A DNA stretch of 64,000 nt. Origin: an uncultured bacterium (lineage in GTDB: Bacteria > Edwardsbacteria > AC1 > EtOH8). Below are positions 1 through 9,305 of this stretch, piece after piece. Under the pieces are notes generated by a model. That model was not told the DNA's origin and ran no database searches. It saw only the letters and a program-made list of their open reading frames with translations. Position 1 is the first letter of the stretch, and the number at the start of each line of letters is the position of its first letter. Position numbers and translations under genes: made by a program. The stretch lies in contig CALMGM010000005.1 in the NCBI GenBank assembly GCA_937863685.1, forward strand, positions 248,001 through 312,000. Reading direction: 5' to 3'.

Positions 1-1919
1 TCTCCGCCGGCAAAAGTGCCTAACGTACTTCCTGTGAAATCATAACCATATCCGTCGCCATAACCCGAACGACTATTCCAGTAACTGCCAATATCATTTT
101 TATAATAGAAATGGTCAACCGAACCGTCGGCATTGAGATCCATCCATAATGGTGAGTATGGCAAGGGATAACCTTGCCAGCCGATAAATGTAAACGATCC
201 GCTTCCATTGCCGGTTCGCACATCCCATTTATTTTGCCCAGCATTCCAACCCACTAAGTCTGCTTTGTTGTCATTATTTATATCGGGAAAAGATATCGGC
301 GCGTTATATGCCACAAAGGAAAAGCTTGTTAAAGCAGTAAAACCCCCGCTGCCATTTGAAGTATATAAATGCATTGCGCCGCTTTGTCTATGCAATGCAA
401 TATCACTTATTTGATCGTCGTTAATATCTACGGTAAGCAATCTGGGCGGCAACGATTCCCAAAGTACAGCAGGTAATGTTATTATAGCGCCCGAATTAAA
501 TGAACCATCACCATTTGAAAAATATACTTGTAATTGGCAATCCATTTTATAGTAGATATCTGTTACCGTTTTAACCCAATGCATGTTTATAAAATCAGTT
601 TTACCATCGCGATTAAAATCCCCGGTGCTGATTTTATTGCCTTGGTTGTACATAACACTTGGGTCTATGGCAAACTGATAATTGTTCATTATTTCCTGCC
701 ACTGCCCATTGACTTTTTTGGAATATTCAAATTGTATTGGCGGCGCTATCTGAGTTCCTATATTATCCTTCTGCGTAATAGAAATTAGCCTAGAATCAAA
801 ACTTGACGGGCTGTACTGGTAGGCTAAATCATATGTCCTTTGTATCTTATTATCGGCATAGACCGTAATATTTTTCAATCTCTGGGATGTTGGATTTAAA
901 TAAACAATATCTCCACCATTAAAACCAGCTGTATATTTTGGTGTATTATCGTTTCTGCTTTCGCGACTGAAGGTAATATAATATTTATTATTTGGATATG
1001 TATAGTCTATTCTTGATAAATATTTTGTTCTGTTATCGCTAATATAAGTAACTGTGAAATAATTACTATTCAAGTCTGTCAAACGGTTTAAGTGCCAAAT
1101 ATATGTTACATCCGTTGAGTTTTTAACGCCCATGGTTCTTGATGCGTCATTTTCTCCAAAATAATATACGTTTCCACTTTTATCATATAAATACCATGGT
1201 AAATTGGCCCCCCCGCTCCAGGTAAATCGCAAAAAAGCGCCTTCACTTTTTGCGCGGTACTCGCTTCCTCCGATATTAATTAGTTCCATTGAGGAACCGT
1301 TTGATACATAAAAGAATTTATCCGTACTATTGTATTTAGGTGTTCCCTTGTTTGATCCAAGGCGTATAATATGTCCAATTTCAAGGTTCCATCCAACGCC
1401 ACACCAGCTGTTTCCAGCACCGCTGCGATATGTTAAAGCCAAATCTGGTTGAATGCCATTCCTGCCAGAAGGTATTTCTAAGGGCACTCTCATTGTAGCC
1501 GACCCGGAAAATTGATCAACATTGAAGCCATTTAATATACTCTTATACATCTCCCCGCCGCCAGCTTGTACCCCGCCACCATTGGGGCTTTGCGGTGTCA
1601 GATATATAGTGGGATTATCATATGAATTGGTAGAGACACTTACATCAGTTGCTGTTGATGACGAAATTTCCTCTGCTCCACTTGCTGAAGCATCAATTTC
1701 CTCACCTCCCACAATCCCTTCCATCTCCCTGTCGCTCAACCGCCTTACTTCACCCGACTGCTCTAAGCTATGGTTGATATTTTTATTAGCCTGGGCAGCC
1801 TGCAGGCTTGGCGCAACACCGATGGACAGCATAAAGAAACTCAACGCGCAGGAGAGGGCCTTGCAAAGCCTGGTATCGTAAAACCGCACCATGCTGATGG
1901 AATTGCCGCGCTTTTTCAT
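1..1919 (-). CDS. Giant SpvB/Rhs-type exported protein with double-glycine motif (partial, runs off the left edge)
   Basis: The frame is open from an ATG at 1919 to the window edge, giving 639 complete codons with no stop. An AAGGA ribosome binding site precedes it. Residues 1-42 look like a Sec signal peptide (basic start, then CALSFFMLSIGVAPSLQA). Residues 61-72 read LSDREMEGIVGG, a full match to the double-glycine leader consensus LSxxELxxIxGG. From about residue 125 the sequence matches the N-terminal domain of SpvB/TcaC-type proteins (FSGSATMRVPLEIPSGRNG, then LTYRSGAGNSWCGVGWNLE). Further on come FG-GAP/VCBS-like blades (STGDFNRDGKTDF, LTVDINDDQISDIALH, PDINNDNKADLVGWN). It lies 32 nt downstream of a C39 peptidase gene in the same direction. 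It is probably a very large secreted Rhs-like or toxin-like protein; the C-terminus and any effector domain are outside the window. Confidence 0.85.
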   Translation of the reverse strand, partial: MKKRGNSISMVRFYDTRLCKALSCALSFFMLSIGVAPSLQAAQANKNINHSLEQSGEVRRLSDREMEGIVGGEEIDASASGAEEISSSTATDVSVSTNSYDNPTIYLTPQSPNGGGVQAGGGEMYKSILNGFNVDQFSGSATMRVPLEIPSGRNGIQPDLALTYRSGAGNSWCGVGWNLEIGHIIRLGSNKGTPKYNSTDKFFYVSNGSSMELINIGGSEYRAKSEGAFLRFTWSGGANLPWYLYDKSGNVYYFGENDASRTMGVKNSTDVTYIWHLNRLTDLNSNYFTVTYISDNRTKYLSRIDYTYPNNKYYITFSRESRNDNTPKYTAGFNGGDIVYLNPTSQRLKNITVYADNKIQRTYDLAYQYSPSSFDSRLISITQKDNIGTQIAPPIQFEYSKKVNGQWQEIMNNYQFAIDPSVMYNQGNKISTGDFNRDGKTDFINMHWVKTVTDIYYKMDCQLQVYFSNGDGSFNSGAIITLPAVLWESLPPRLLTVDINDDQISDIALHRQSGAMHLYTSNGSGGFTALTSFSFVAYNAPISFPDINNDNKADLVGWNAGQNKWDVRTGNGSGSFTFIGWQGYPLPYSPLWMDLNADGSVDHFYYKNDIGSYWNSRSGYGDGYGYDFTGSTLGTFAGG

Positions 1920-1951
1920 GTTATCATCCTTCTGATATTTATTGCTTATCC

Positions 1952-2431
1952 TTATTTTATTCTTTGCTTCGGGTATACCAACAATACATTGCCTGCCCAT
2001 TGCCTAATAAAATTTTTCCTGCTTTCAAAAAAGCGCTTGCCGTTGTCCTCCAATAAAACCGAATCGGGCATAGAGGCAACCAATACGATATAATGATTAT
2101 TGTTTATATGTGCCAGGGCCGGCAAAGGAATATTGCCCAGCCCGGCATAATCTGTCTTTACCCCGGCGGACTCAAAGCCTATGTATCTGGCCGCTATGGC
2201 CATATTCAACATGCTGGTTCCCTTTTTACCCGTTTCCGCCAGTTTTGATATCGAGTCCGGGCTTATTTCAACCCGGTAATATTTCAACAATCCGGACAGG
2301 GCTTTGGGCCCGCAATTAACGCCAACAGCGCTTTGGGTCCTTGGTTGGAATTTATTATATAAGAAAGCGGCGGTGGCAATCGCCAGGGCCAATCCGATGA
2401 CAAATAAGAATATATACTTTTTATTTTTCAT
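1952..2431 (-). CDS. Membrane-anchored stand-alone C39-family cysteine peptidase
   Basis: This 159-residue protein has one N-terminal membrane segment (about 6-24) and then a compact C39 papain-like domain. Catalytic candidates are Cys40 in NCGPKAL, His113 in NNNHYIVLV and Asp129 in LLEDNGKRF. C39 domains normally sit at the N-terminus of bacteriocin ABC transporters and cut after a Gly-Gly motif. Here there is no transporter part, and the predicted topology (basic N-terminus inside, one membrane span) puts the peptidase outside the cytoplasmic membrane. The next gene encodes an exported giant protein with a Gly-Gly motif just after its signal peptide, so that protein is the likely substrate (inference). 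A strong promoter lies about 120 nt upstream. Confidence 0.8.
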   Translation of the reverse strand: MKNKKYIFLFVIGLALAIATAAFLYNKFQPRTQSAVGVNCGPKALSGLLKYYRVEISPDSISKLAETGKKGTSMLNMAIAARYIGFESAGVKTDYAGLGNIPLPALAHINNNHYIVLVASMPDSVLLEDNGKRFFESRKNFIRQWAGNVLLVYPKQRIK

Positions 2432-2548
2432 AACAAAAAGCCACCCCTATATTAGAAAAATACAGGTGTGACTCATAAGTCCCTGGTATATAATGACTAT
2501 ACAATTCACAGGTATTAGAAATAAATTTAACTATTATTATTTATAGCC

Positions 2549-2578
2549 ATTATACATAATTGTGTTGGATTTTGTCAA
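2549..2578 (-). promoter_or_regulatory. Sigma-70-type promoter for the C39 peptidase / SpvB-like operon
   Basis: On the minus strand a perfect TTGACA (2578-2573) and a perfect TATAAT (2554-2549) are separated by 18 nt. They point toward the C39 gene at 2431 and lie just beyond the end of the pilO-pilP fusion, so the operon is transcribed apart from the pilus genes. Confidence 0.7.
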
Positions 2579-2598
2579 TAGTTGTTTTATATTTATTT

Positions 2599-3498
2599 TT
2601 ACTCAAACGTCTTCAAATCATACCTGGTGCCGTTGGCCCTTTTAAAAGTAACCATATTCTGTTTGACAATCATCAGCCTGTCGGTCCCCATCTTCTCCCC
2701 GGTCCTCAAGAAATATGTCACCCCGCCCTCGTCCATCACCACCGCCAGTGGATTCTTGGCATCCCACACCACCCCTTTGAGGCGGTAGATCGGCCCGGTC
2801 TTCTGGGCCACCATGGCCTCGGTCGAGCCCGACGGCAGGAAGGGATCGCGGTATTTGGCGGTATATACAAAAGAGGTGTCCTTCTTGCCCTTTACCCGCT
2901 TATTCTGGGCCAGCAAGGTATCCAATCCTTTTTCGTCGATAGCGGACTTGATGAACATGGCCTGCCCATTAAGCGAGCAAAGGATCACCGGAGCGCCGGA
3001 TTTGTCGCCGGTCATCTTAAGGTCGCTGAACCTGACCAGCGAATTGCCCTTCTCCAGGCTGCCAAAGAAACTTCCCAACTGGTGATACCCGGCCCTGATC
3101 TCCAGTTTGAAGTCCAGCTGGTAGTATTTTCCCTGGTCCTTGAGCGGGAACGGCCTGATGGAGACAAAGGATATCTGGCTCCCTTTAGCGGCCTCCAGCA
3201 GCAGGTTCAGCAATTTCGACTGCGAAACATCCTGATCATATGAGGCCAGCCGAAGGTAATTTTGCCGTAAAAGATCCCTGTTCTCCTGCATCAGCCACGG
3301 CATGCTGGCAATAAGCTGCCGGGCCTGCCCGATCTTTTGCTGTCCGGACATCCATGTCTGGTATTGTTTGCCGGCAAATTTCAACGCCGGAAGCAATATT
3401 AAACCCATCGCCAGCAGGAATGACAGGACCAGCAGCCAAACGGTCCTCTGGAAGGATTTGATCCCGGTCATTTTATTATTGGCTGATTGGAGCATCAT
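2599..3498 (-). CDS. PilO-PilP fusion, type IV pilus alignment subcomplex
   Basis: The start ATG at 3498 overlaps the stop of the preceding pilM-pilN gene (ATGA arrangement); a longer in-frame start would lie inside that gene. The 299-residue product has one membrane span (about 19-39), a coiled-coil and ferredoxin-fold-like stretch typical of PilO (about 45-185), and a C-terminal PilP-like beta domain starting at RDPF (217-220) and running through YRLKGVVWDAKNPLAVVM to the end. In classical systems PilO and the lipoprotein PilP are separate; PilP links the inner-membrane PilN/PilO ring to the PilQ secretin. The fused form has no lipobox and would tether the PilP domain through the PilO membrane span. 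Confidence 0.75.
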   Translation of the reverse strand: MMLQSANNKMTGIKSFQRTVWLLVLSFLLAMGLILLPALKFAGKQYQTWMSGQQKIGQARQLIASMPWLMQENRDLLRQNYLRLASYDQDVSQSKLLNLLLEAAKGSQISFVSIRPFPLKDQGKYYQLDFKLEIRAGYHQLGSFFGSLEKGNSLVRFSDLKMTGDKSGAPVILCSLNGQAMFIKSAIDEKGLDTLLAQNKRVKGKKDTSFVYTAKYRDPFLPSGSTEAMVAQKTGPIYRLKGVVWDAKNPLAVVMDEGGVTYFLRTGEKMGTDRLMIVKQNMVTFKRANGTRYDLKTFE

Positions 3499-5180
3499 AA
3501 TATACCGCCGCTTTTGATCACAGCCTTGATCTCGAACTTCAGCTGGTCGCTGCCCAGGGGGCCGCCGCCTGAGGACTTGCCCTTTTCCATGAATTTTAAC
3601 TCCGGGCTGCCGAATAAAGGCGACTTTTCGAAGGTTTTTAAAAATTCTATGGCCGGCTGCTCGGCGTCGCAATTTCCGGATACGGTTATTTGCGGTAGCT
3701 GCACGATATCATCGCTCTCCCCGGCCTTCATCCGGCTTCCGATGGTAAAACTGTTCAGCCATAGCCCCTGGGGGATCATCTTCGACACCTGGAACATCAC
3801 ATAAGAATACCGGTGGCGGCCTCCCGGCAGCTTTTCCTCGGCGGAGAGGTAATCCTTTATTTGCCGGTTTAAGTCCCTGACTGCCTTGGCCTCCTGCCAT
3901 TGGGTCTTGATCTTCTGGGCTTCCTTCTCATTGTATCTGTTATACAGATAGAAGAACCCGCCCACCAACAAAAACAACGAAAGTATCCCGACTAAAAGGA
4001 TCCCCCCGACCCTGGCCTTCGAATATATGTCGTGCCTGGTTTTATTTTGACCTATCCTCTGCCGCTGGGCCTCCGGCAGCAGGTTGATGCTGTTTATCAG
4101 GGGATTGACCTGCTTTAAGGCCAATCCTATGGCCAGGCTGAACTCCGGTATAGACTCGCCGATGGCGTCATCGTACAAAACGCCTTCCAGGCTTTTCACC
4201 ACCTCCGCCTGGCAGGCCAGCCCGGCCGAGATAACCTCGACCAGCACCTTGGTCTTGGCCCCGCCGCCGGTCATGATCACCCTCTGCCAGTTCTTGCCGC
4301 CCCCGTGGTACTGCCTGATCTTCTTGATCTCCTCGACGATCTTGTCCAGTTCCGGGCGGTATGATCCCACCGCTTCTTCAGCCGATATATTTGTTTGGCC
4401 GATGGTGATGACCGCCTGGTTATCCTGGCTTTCGATGCCGGAAAGCCGGTGCTTCAGGTCTTGGGCCTGGCTGCCATCCAGGGAATATCTGGCCTGCAAT
4501 GCCCTGGTGACGGAATCGCCGCCCAGGGGAAATTCTATGGCAAAGGATAGGATCCTGTCCTTGACCACCAGCACCTTGGTGGACAGGTGGCCCAGGTCGA
4601 TTATGGCCAAAAGCTTGGAAGCGATCAAATGGGGATTCAGGGAGAAGGTGTTTATCAAACTCATGGAGCTGGCGTCCATGCATCCCGGAAAGACCCCGGC
4701 CCCCTCCATCAGTTTCATGTGATCGTCAACCGCCTGCTTGCGGGCGGCGGCCAGGATTATCTGGCCGATCTCCTTGCCGTCCTGCATCTCCTCCTTGAGC
4801 ACCTGGAAATCGAACTCCACCTCGCTGAGGTTGACCCTGGCCGGCAGATATTCCTGGGCATGCTGCTGGAAATAGACCACCAGCTCCTCCTGGGACAGGC
4901 TGGGCAGGGTGAAAAGCCGGGAGGCCACAAAGGCCCCGGACAGGTTGCCGGCCATTTGACGGTTCAGAAGACCGTTCCTTTGGCAAAGGTTCCGCACGGC
5001 CGTGGATATCAGGTCCCGCCGCTCCTGGTCGGGAAGATCATCCGGCATGGCCGGCAGGTCCATTTTCAACAGGCGTTCGACGGATACCTTTCCGCCCCGG
5101 ATGGAGATCTCGGCGATCTTCACCGCCGAACTTCCGATATCCAGGCCGAAGAACCTTTTATGGGAGAAGATGGTCATCAT
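3495..5180 (-). CDS. PilM-PilN fusion, type IV pilus assembly ATPase-like / inner-membrane protein
   Basis: The 561-residue product joins two classical pilus proteins. Residues 9-356 are a PilM actin-like domain, with FGLDIGSSAVKIAE at the start, LLAIIDLGHLSTKV as phosphate 2 and VIMTGGGAKT near 302-311. Residues 365-369 (INLLP) are the peptide of PilN that normally docks into PilM, followed by a membrane span at 391-413 and a periplasmic PilN-like domain. PilM plus the PilN N-terminal peptide form a cytoplasmic ring that connects the pilus motor with PilO/PilP; here the contact is made covalent. The gene overlaps the downstream pilO-pilP fusion and is divergent from pilQ. Confidence 0.85.
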   Translation of the reverse strand: MMTIFSHKRFFGLDIGSSAVKIAEISIRGGKVSVERLLKMDLPAMPDDLPDQERRDLISTAVRNLCQRNGLLNRQMAGNLSGAFVASRLFTLPSLSQEELVVYFQQHAQEYLPARVNLSEVEFDFQVLKEEMQDGKEIGQIILAAARKQAVDDHMKLMEGAGVFPGCMDASSMSLINTFSLNPHLIASKLLAIIDLGHLSTKVLVVKDRILSFAIEFPLGGDSVTRALQARYSLDGSQAQDLKHRLSGIESQDNQAVITIGQTNISAEEAVGSYRPELDKIVEEIKKIRQYHGGGKNWQRVIMTGGGAKTKVLVEVISAGLACQAEVVKSLEGVLYDDAIGESIPEFSLAIGLALKQVNPLINSINLLPEAQRQRIGQNKTRHDIYSKARVGGILLVGILSLFLLVGGFFYLYNRYNEKEAQKIKTQWQEAKAVRDLNRQIKDYLSAEEKLPGGRHRYSYVMFQVSKMIPQGLWLNSFTIGSRMKAGESDDIVQLPQITVSGNCDAEQPAIEFLKTFEKSPLFGSPELKFMEKGKSSGGGPLGSDQLKFEIKAVIKSGGIL

Positions 5181-5301
5181 ATTTTAAGTATATCAGAATG
5201 CCGGTTTTAATGTCAATTGCAATAAAATTCTTCTTGCATTTTTCCGTATTATATAATATATTTATAGCGTATGTCCATATAAAACTTCAAAAGAGGCCTT
5301 T

Positions 5302-7101
5302 ATGCGCCATAGATGGTTGTTTCTATTGTTAGCCCTGTTCCTGACGGCACATGCATGGGCCGCTCCGGTACCGAAAACGCTGACCCTGGATTTCAAGGAG
5401 GGCGACGTCCGGGACATCCTGCGGGCCATCGGCACCCAGTTCAAGCTGAACATCGTGATTGACCAGAACGTCACCGGCAACGTCACCGTCCACCTGGAGA
5501 ACGCCCCGGTGATCGAGGGGTTGAGGATGCTGCTGGAGTCCAACGGCTATTCCATGGAGCAGAAGGGCGAGATCTATTACGTCCGCAAGCTGGATGCCAG
5601 TCGTTTCATGAATATAAAAGTGGAGGGCGACCGCCTTTGGCTGGATGTCCGCAACAAGGACATCAACGAGGTGCTGCGGGAGATATCCACCCAGGGCAAG
5701 ATCAACCTGGTGGCCGACCAGAGCGTCAAAGGGGAGATTTCCGGATTACTCCATCAGGTGCCGCTGGAGAGCGGTCTGATGTCCCTGCTTTCGGCCAACG
5801 GCTATCTGCTGCGCAAAAAGACCGGGATCTACGAGGTCACCAAGGCCGGGGGCGATCCGGGACGCAGAAAGTCCATGTCCCTCACGGTGGAAAAATTCCA
5901 GGCGGCCGACACTACGGTTAAATCCCCGGAATACCTGGTGACCATGGAGGTCAACGACGCCGACCTGGGCTCGGTGATGCAGGAGATCTCCTCCCAGGCC
6001 GGTTTCAGCGTGGTGACCTACGGCGATATCCGGGGCAACGTCAACGCCAAGCTGGACAAGATGCCCCTGGACGAGGCCATGAACCTGGTGTTCCAGGGGA
6101 CCAACTACACTTATAAGAAGATCGGCGACCCCTCCAGCCCCAAACCGATCTTTCTGATCGGCGACAAGAGCCCCAATTCGGCCGCCGCCCAGGCCCTGAC
6201 CTCCAGCCAGCTGATCAAGCTCCAGCATATTAAGGCCGACGGCATCCCCGGACTGCTACCGCCCACCATCCCCCAGGCCAATATCAAGGTGATCAAGGAG
6301 CAGAACGCCCTGTTGATGACCGGCACCGAGGACCAGATCCAGCAGCTCCGGGAGTTCATCCGGCAGATCGACATCACCTCGCCCCAGATCATGATCGAAT
6401 GTCTGGTGGTGGAACTGTCCAAGCGCTCATCCCTGGAACTGGGCTTCAAGGGCGGATTTTTCAAGAGCGACAGCGCCCGAATGGCCTTTCCCCGGGTCTC
6501 CCAGTATTACACCGGCAACGATATAAACCGGGCCCTGGACGATATCGCCGAACAGCTGCGGATGGGATCGCTGGGCAAGCTGCCGGCCGACTTCATGCTG
6601 ACCATTGATGCCCTGGAGATCGCCGGCAAGGCCAAGGTCCGGGCCCGGCCCCGAATCACCACCCTCAACGGCAACCAGGCCAGCATCAACGTGGGCTGGG
6701 TGCGCTATTATCAGACCTCCTCCCAGACCCCGCAGGGCACCATCACCCAGCTGCATTCCATAGACGCCGGCATCACATTGAACATCGTGCCCTGGGTGGC
6801 GGCCTCCGGGGAGATCACCACCGAGATCCACCCCACCGTCTCCAACCTGTCCGGCATCGGGGCCGGCGGCCTGCCCGAGATCAGCCGCCGCAACGTGGAC
6901 ACCACCATCCGGCTAAAGGATGGCGAGACCATCGTCATCGGGGGGCTGATCCAGAAGAGTTCGGCCAACAGCAAGGAGAAGATCCCCTTCCTGGGCGATA
7001 TCCCCTTCTTGGGGACTTTGTTCTCCAAGACCTCCAGCACCGCCGACGAGAGCGAACTGGTGATCTATATCACGCCGCATATACTGCCCACCGGGGAATA
7101 A
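5302..7101 (+). CDS. pilQ: PilQ-type secretin, outer-membrane channel
   Basis: A 599-residue secretin with a signal peptide (1-20, cut near AWA-AP). An STN-like domain (LTLDFKEGDVRDILRAIGTQFKLNIV) and further small N domains follow, at about 25-100, 110-175 and 195-280. The C-terminal secretin domain begins near IMIECLVVELSK and ends with the typical PFLGDIPFLGTLFS segment. Secretins form the gated ring through which the pilus leaves the outer membrane. It is divergent from the fused pilM-N and pilO-P genes and is followed after 40 nt by a CsgG-like gene. The motor ATPases PilB/PilT and the pilins are not in the window, so a type II secretion secretin cannot be fully excluded, but the partners argue for type IV pili. 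Confidence 0.9.
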   Translation: MRHRWLFLLLALFLTAHAWAAPVPKTLTLDFKEGDVRDILRAIGTQFKLNIVIDQNVTGNVTVHLENAPVIEGLRMLLESNGYSMEQKGEIYYVRKLDASRFMNIKVEGDRLWLDVRNKDINEVLREISTQGKINLVADQSVKGEISGLLHQVPLESGLMSLLSANGYLLRKKTGIYEVTKAGGDPGRRKSMSLTVEKFQAADTTVKSPEYLVTMEVNDADLGSVMQEISSQAGFSVVTYGDIRGNVNAKLDKMPLDEAMNLVFQGTNYTYKKIGDPSSPKPIFLIGDKSPNSAAAQALTSSQLIKLQHIKADGIPGLLPPTIPQANIKVIKEQNALLMTGTEDQIQQLREFIRQIDITSPQIMIECLVVELSKRSSLELGFKGGFFKSDSARMAFPRVSQYYTGNDINRALDDIAEQLRMGSLGKLPADFMLTIDALEIAGKAKVRARPRITTLNGNQASINVGWVRYYQTSSQTPQGTITQLHSIDAGITLNIVPWVAASGEITTEIHPTVSNLSGIGAGGLPEISRRNVDTTIRLKDGETIVIGGLIQKSSANSKEKIPFLGDIPFLGTLFSKTSSTADESELVIYITPHILPTGE

Positions 7102-7141
7102 ATCTCAGCTTAAAGTTAAAAGTTGAAAGTTTAAAGCATTC

Positions 7142-7702
7142 ATGAAAAAAGCGATAATATCGGTAGTTATCTTATCATTGGGAAGTATTCTGTTGGCCCA
7201 AAGCGCGCCGGATAGCGCCAAGGCCAAGAACACCGAGGAGATCAAAGAAGAGTTAAAGGCCCCGCCCCGCATAGCGGTGCTGGATTTCGTGAGCCTGGCC
7301 GGCGCCCCAACCAGCATAGTGCGGACCCTTTCCGAGCGGATGAGGTTTCACCTGCTGGAATCCGGCAATTGCATGGCCATTGACGCCGGAGAGACCTGGA
7401 AGGCGGTGAACGACCTACAGATCAGCCGGGCCGACTCGGTAACCTCCAGCCAGTTGATACTGCTGGGCGCCAAGCTGAAGGCCGATTATATCATTGCCGG
7501 GCTGGTGACAGACTACCGGGAGGGCGATATAGAGTTCAAGCAGCACCGGCTGGAGCTGATGGGCAAGGTGTACGATGCCAGGACCGGGCAGTTGGAGAAG
7601 ATGGACAAGGTGAAGATAAAATGCAAGAAGGAACTGCAGGCCATGGCCGACGAAGCGGCGGAGAAATTAGGAAAGAAACTGATAATATATTGTGAGATAT
7701 AA
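7142..7702 (+). CDS. Secreted CsgG/LpoB-like protein downstream of pilQ
   Basis: The 186-residue product has an N-terminal signal peptide (about 1-19, SILLAQSAP). Its fold signature is that of CsgG/TolB-N-like proteins: RIAVLDFVSLAG, then a region of SERMRFHLLESGNC, then ADYIIAGLVTDY. Proteins of this superfamily bind at the inner face of the outer membrane or form export pores; this one is far shorter than CsgG and lacks its barrel part. Position 40 nt after pilQ and before a terminator suggests it is part of the pilQ transcript and may assist the secretin (inference). Confidence 0.6.
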   Translation: MKKAIISVVILSLGSILLAQSAPDSAKAKNTEEIKEELKAPPRIAVLDFVSLAGAPTSIVRTLSERMRFHLLESGNCMAIDAGETWKAVNDLQISRADSVTSSQLILLGAKLKADYIIAGLVTDYREGDIEFKQHRLELMGKVYDARTGQLEKMDKVKIKCKKELQAMADEAAEKLGKKLIIYCEI

Positions 7703-7718
7703 TAGGTTATTTAATAAC

Positions 7719-7749
7719 AAAACCCCACCCTTTACAAGGTGGGGTTTTT
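7719..7749 (+). terminator. Rho-independent terminator after pilQ operon
   Basis: An inverted repeat AACCCCACC / GGTGGGGTT with a 7-9 nt loop is followed by a T-run on the plus strand. The A-run on its other side could also serve the convergent minus-strand gene. Confidence 0.85.
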
Positions 7750-7777
7750 GTGTTTTACTTTTTTTATTAAAACCACT

Positions 7778-8101
7778 TCAAAAAGAATAATACAAATCGT
7801 AGTTCCTCGTACTAAATAACGGCGGTCCCTCCACTTCGACTGAACTACTCTGTCCGATAAAAACATAACTGCTTGTGCTGTCATCCCAGTCATAGCAGTT
7901 AAGCCAGTATTTGCCCACTTCGGGATTGTCATATGTTTCAGTAAATCCACCATATTTCTTGGCAAAGGTCGAACCGTCCCGGATGATCTCAGTGTAGGCA
8001 TATGGTCCGCGCCAGGTGGAAATCCTGACATTCAAGACATTTTTACCGCAGCCCAGAAGGACAAATGAAATGATAAGCAATAAGAAGTATCTGTAATTCA
8101 T
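7778..8101 (-). CDS. Small lipoprotein of unknown function
   Basis: The 107-residue product starts with a lipoprotein signal (YFLLLIISFVLLGC, lipobox LLGC near residue 18). The mature part has many aromatic residues (YWLNCYDWDDSTSSY) and resembles no family I recognise. It is 36 nt downstream of the T9SS-like sorted protein gene and in the same direction, so the two may share a transcript. A GGAGAA sequence lies just upstream of the ATG. Confidence 0.6.
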   Translation of the reverse strand: MNYRYFLLLIISFVLLGCGKNVLNVRISTWRGPYAYTEIIRDGSTFAKKYGGFTETYDNPEVGKYWLNCYDWDDSTSSYVFIGQSSSVEVEGPPLFSTRNYDLYYSF

Positions 8102-8137
8102 ATTTTCTCCTTGAATTACAATGTTAATTTGTATGGT

Positions 8138-9284
8138 TTATTTGATGATCACAAACCTCTTTCGTTGATTTATATTGGAAGAACTCAACTCAACAAAATA
8201 AACTCCTTGTGAGATTTTATCCCCTCGATTGTTTCGGCCATTCCACTGATAATAATGTGTCCCCGACGGTTGTCCTTTTATTTGATGCGAATAGACCATC
8301 TCTCCGACGATATTGTATATTTTAAAATTAACATCGCCTTGCCCAGAGAGAGCATATTTTATAGATATATCGCCATGGCTGGGATTCGGATAAATATCGT
8401 GCAATAAAGATGCTATCGGCAAATCCACCTCCTCGGGTTTTCCCTCCACCCCGGTAACCGAGGATCCTCCGTCGTCAATCCTGTATTCGGAATTTACCCC
8501 GCTATAAGCATAAACCCTCAAGTATAAATACTGCGACGGTAAACTGTTATATCGTATCCAGTTGGTATATTCGGGGTTTGCGGTACTGGTGGCATTGGCA
8601 ATCTGGTTATTATTCGAATCAAAAACATAAAGATCGTAGTCCCCGAGGGTGGATTTGATCTTAAACCTGAAAGTGGAATCATTGTTGGCCAGCCATGCCG
8701 GAGCCAAGACTTCATACCAATGCTCCCTTTCCGTCGAGGCATACCCGTTATAGCCCTCAATCCCGTCCTGGGGAGAGGTGGTATTGGGATAGCCAAACAA
8801 TGTCTGGTTCCTGCCGTTCAACCAAAAGCAAGTGCTCTTTGTCGTCGGCCGGCGAACGCCCGACAAGTAAAACTCCGACGCTGTAGGCCCGCTATAATAC
8901 CTTACTTCCAATAATAAGTATCTTGCCGTGCTTGAGCACTGATAAACAACGGAGTCAGGGTAACTGCTGCTGGTGGCTGAGGCAATCAATGTCCCCGGAT
9001 AACTGCTTCCGCAGTTGTACAAGTACATATCATAATCCGTAGACGAATTGCTGCACCCCAATTTCCAGTTGATCTTCTCGTAATTAGGATATCCACCGTC
9101 GTAATAATACCAATACGACTGCCCCCCTGTCCCGCCTGTGGCTCCGGTGCCGAATGCTCCCAAAGCCGTGCAATGATTGCCCGAAGTCTTTGAAACAATG
9201 CCCACATTGGCAGAAACCTCCTGAAAACCAATCACCGTTAACAATAACGGCAAGACCAGCATTAAAGAATATTTTTTAAGCATG
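8138..9284 (-). CDS. Secreted pre-peptidase-domain protein with Por/T9SS-like C-terminal sorting domain
   Basis: The start at 9284 is chosen because AAGGAG lies just upstream and the protein then opens with a signal peptide (MLKKYSLMLVLPLLLTVIG). The 381-residue product holds two beta-sandwich repeats of the pre-peptidase C-terminal type (around DYDMYLYNCGSSYPG and DYDLYVFDSNNNQ). The C-terminal region of about 80 residues (LHDIYPNPSHGDISIKYALS, then GEMVYSHQI, then ISQGVYFVELSS and KRFVIIK) has the pattern of the type A sorting domain used by type IX secretion, or the related FlgD-like domain. It is probably exported and attached at the cell surface. No T9SS component genes are in the window. 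Confidence 0.7.
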
Positions 9285-9305
9285 GCTGTGCTCCTTACTT
9301 GAAGG

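Noticed and set aside
1522-2093. Plus-strand ORFs over the start of the SpvB-like gene
   Set aside because: They are shadows of the well-supported minus-strand frame, which has a signal peptide and SpvB domain.
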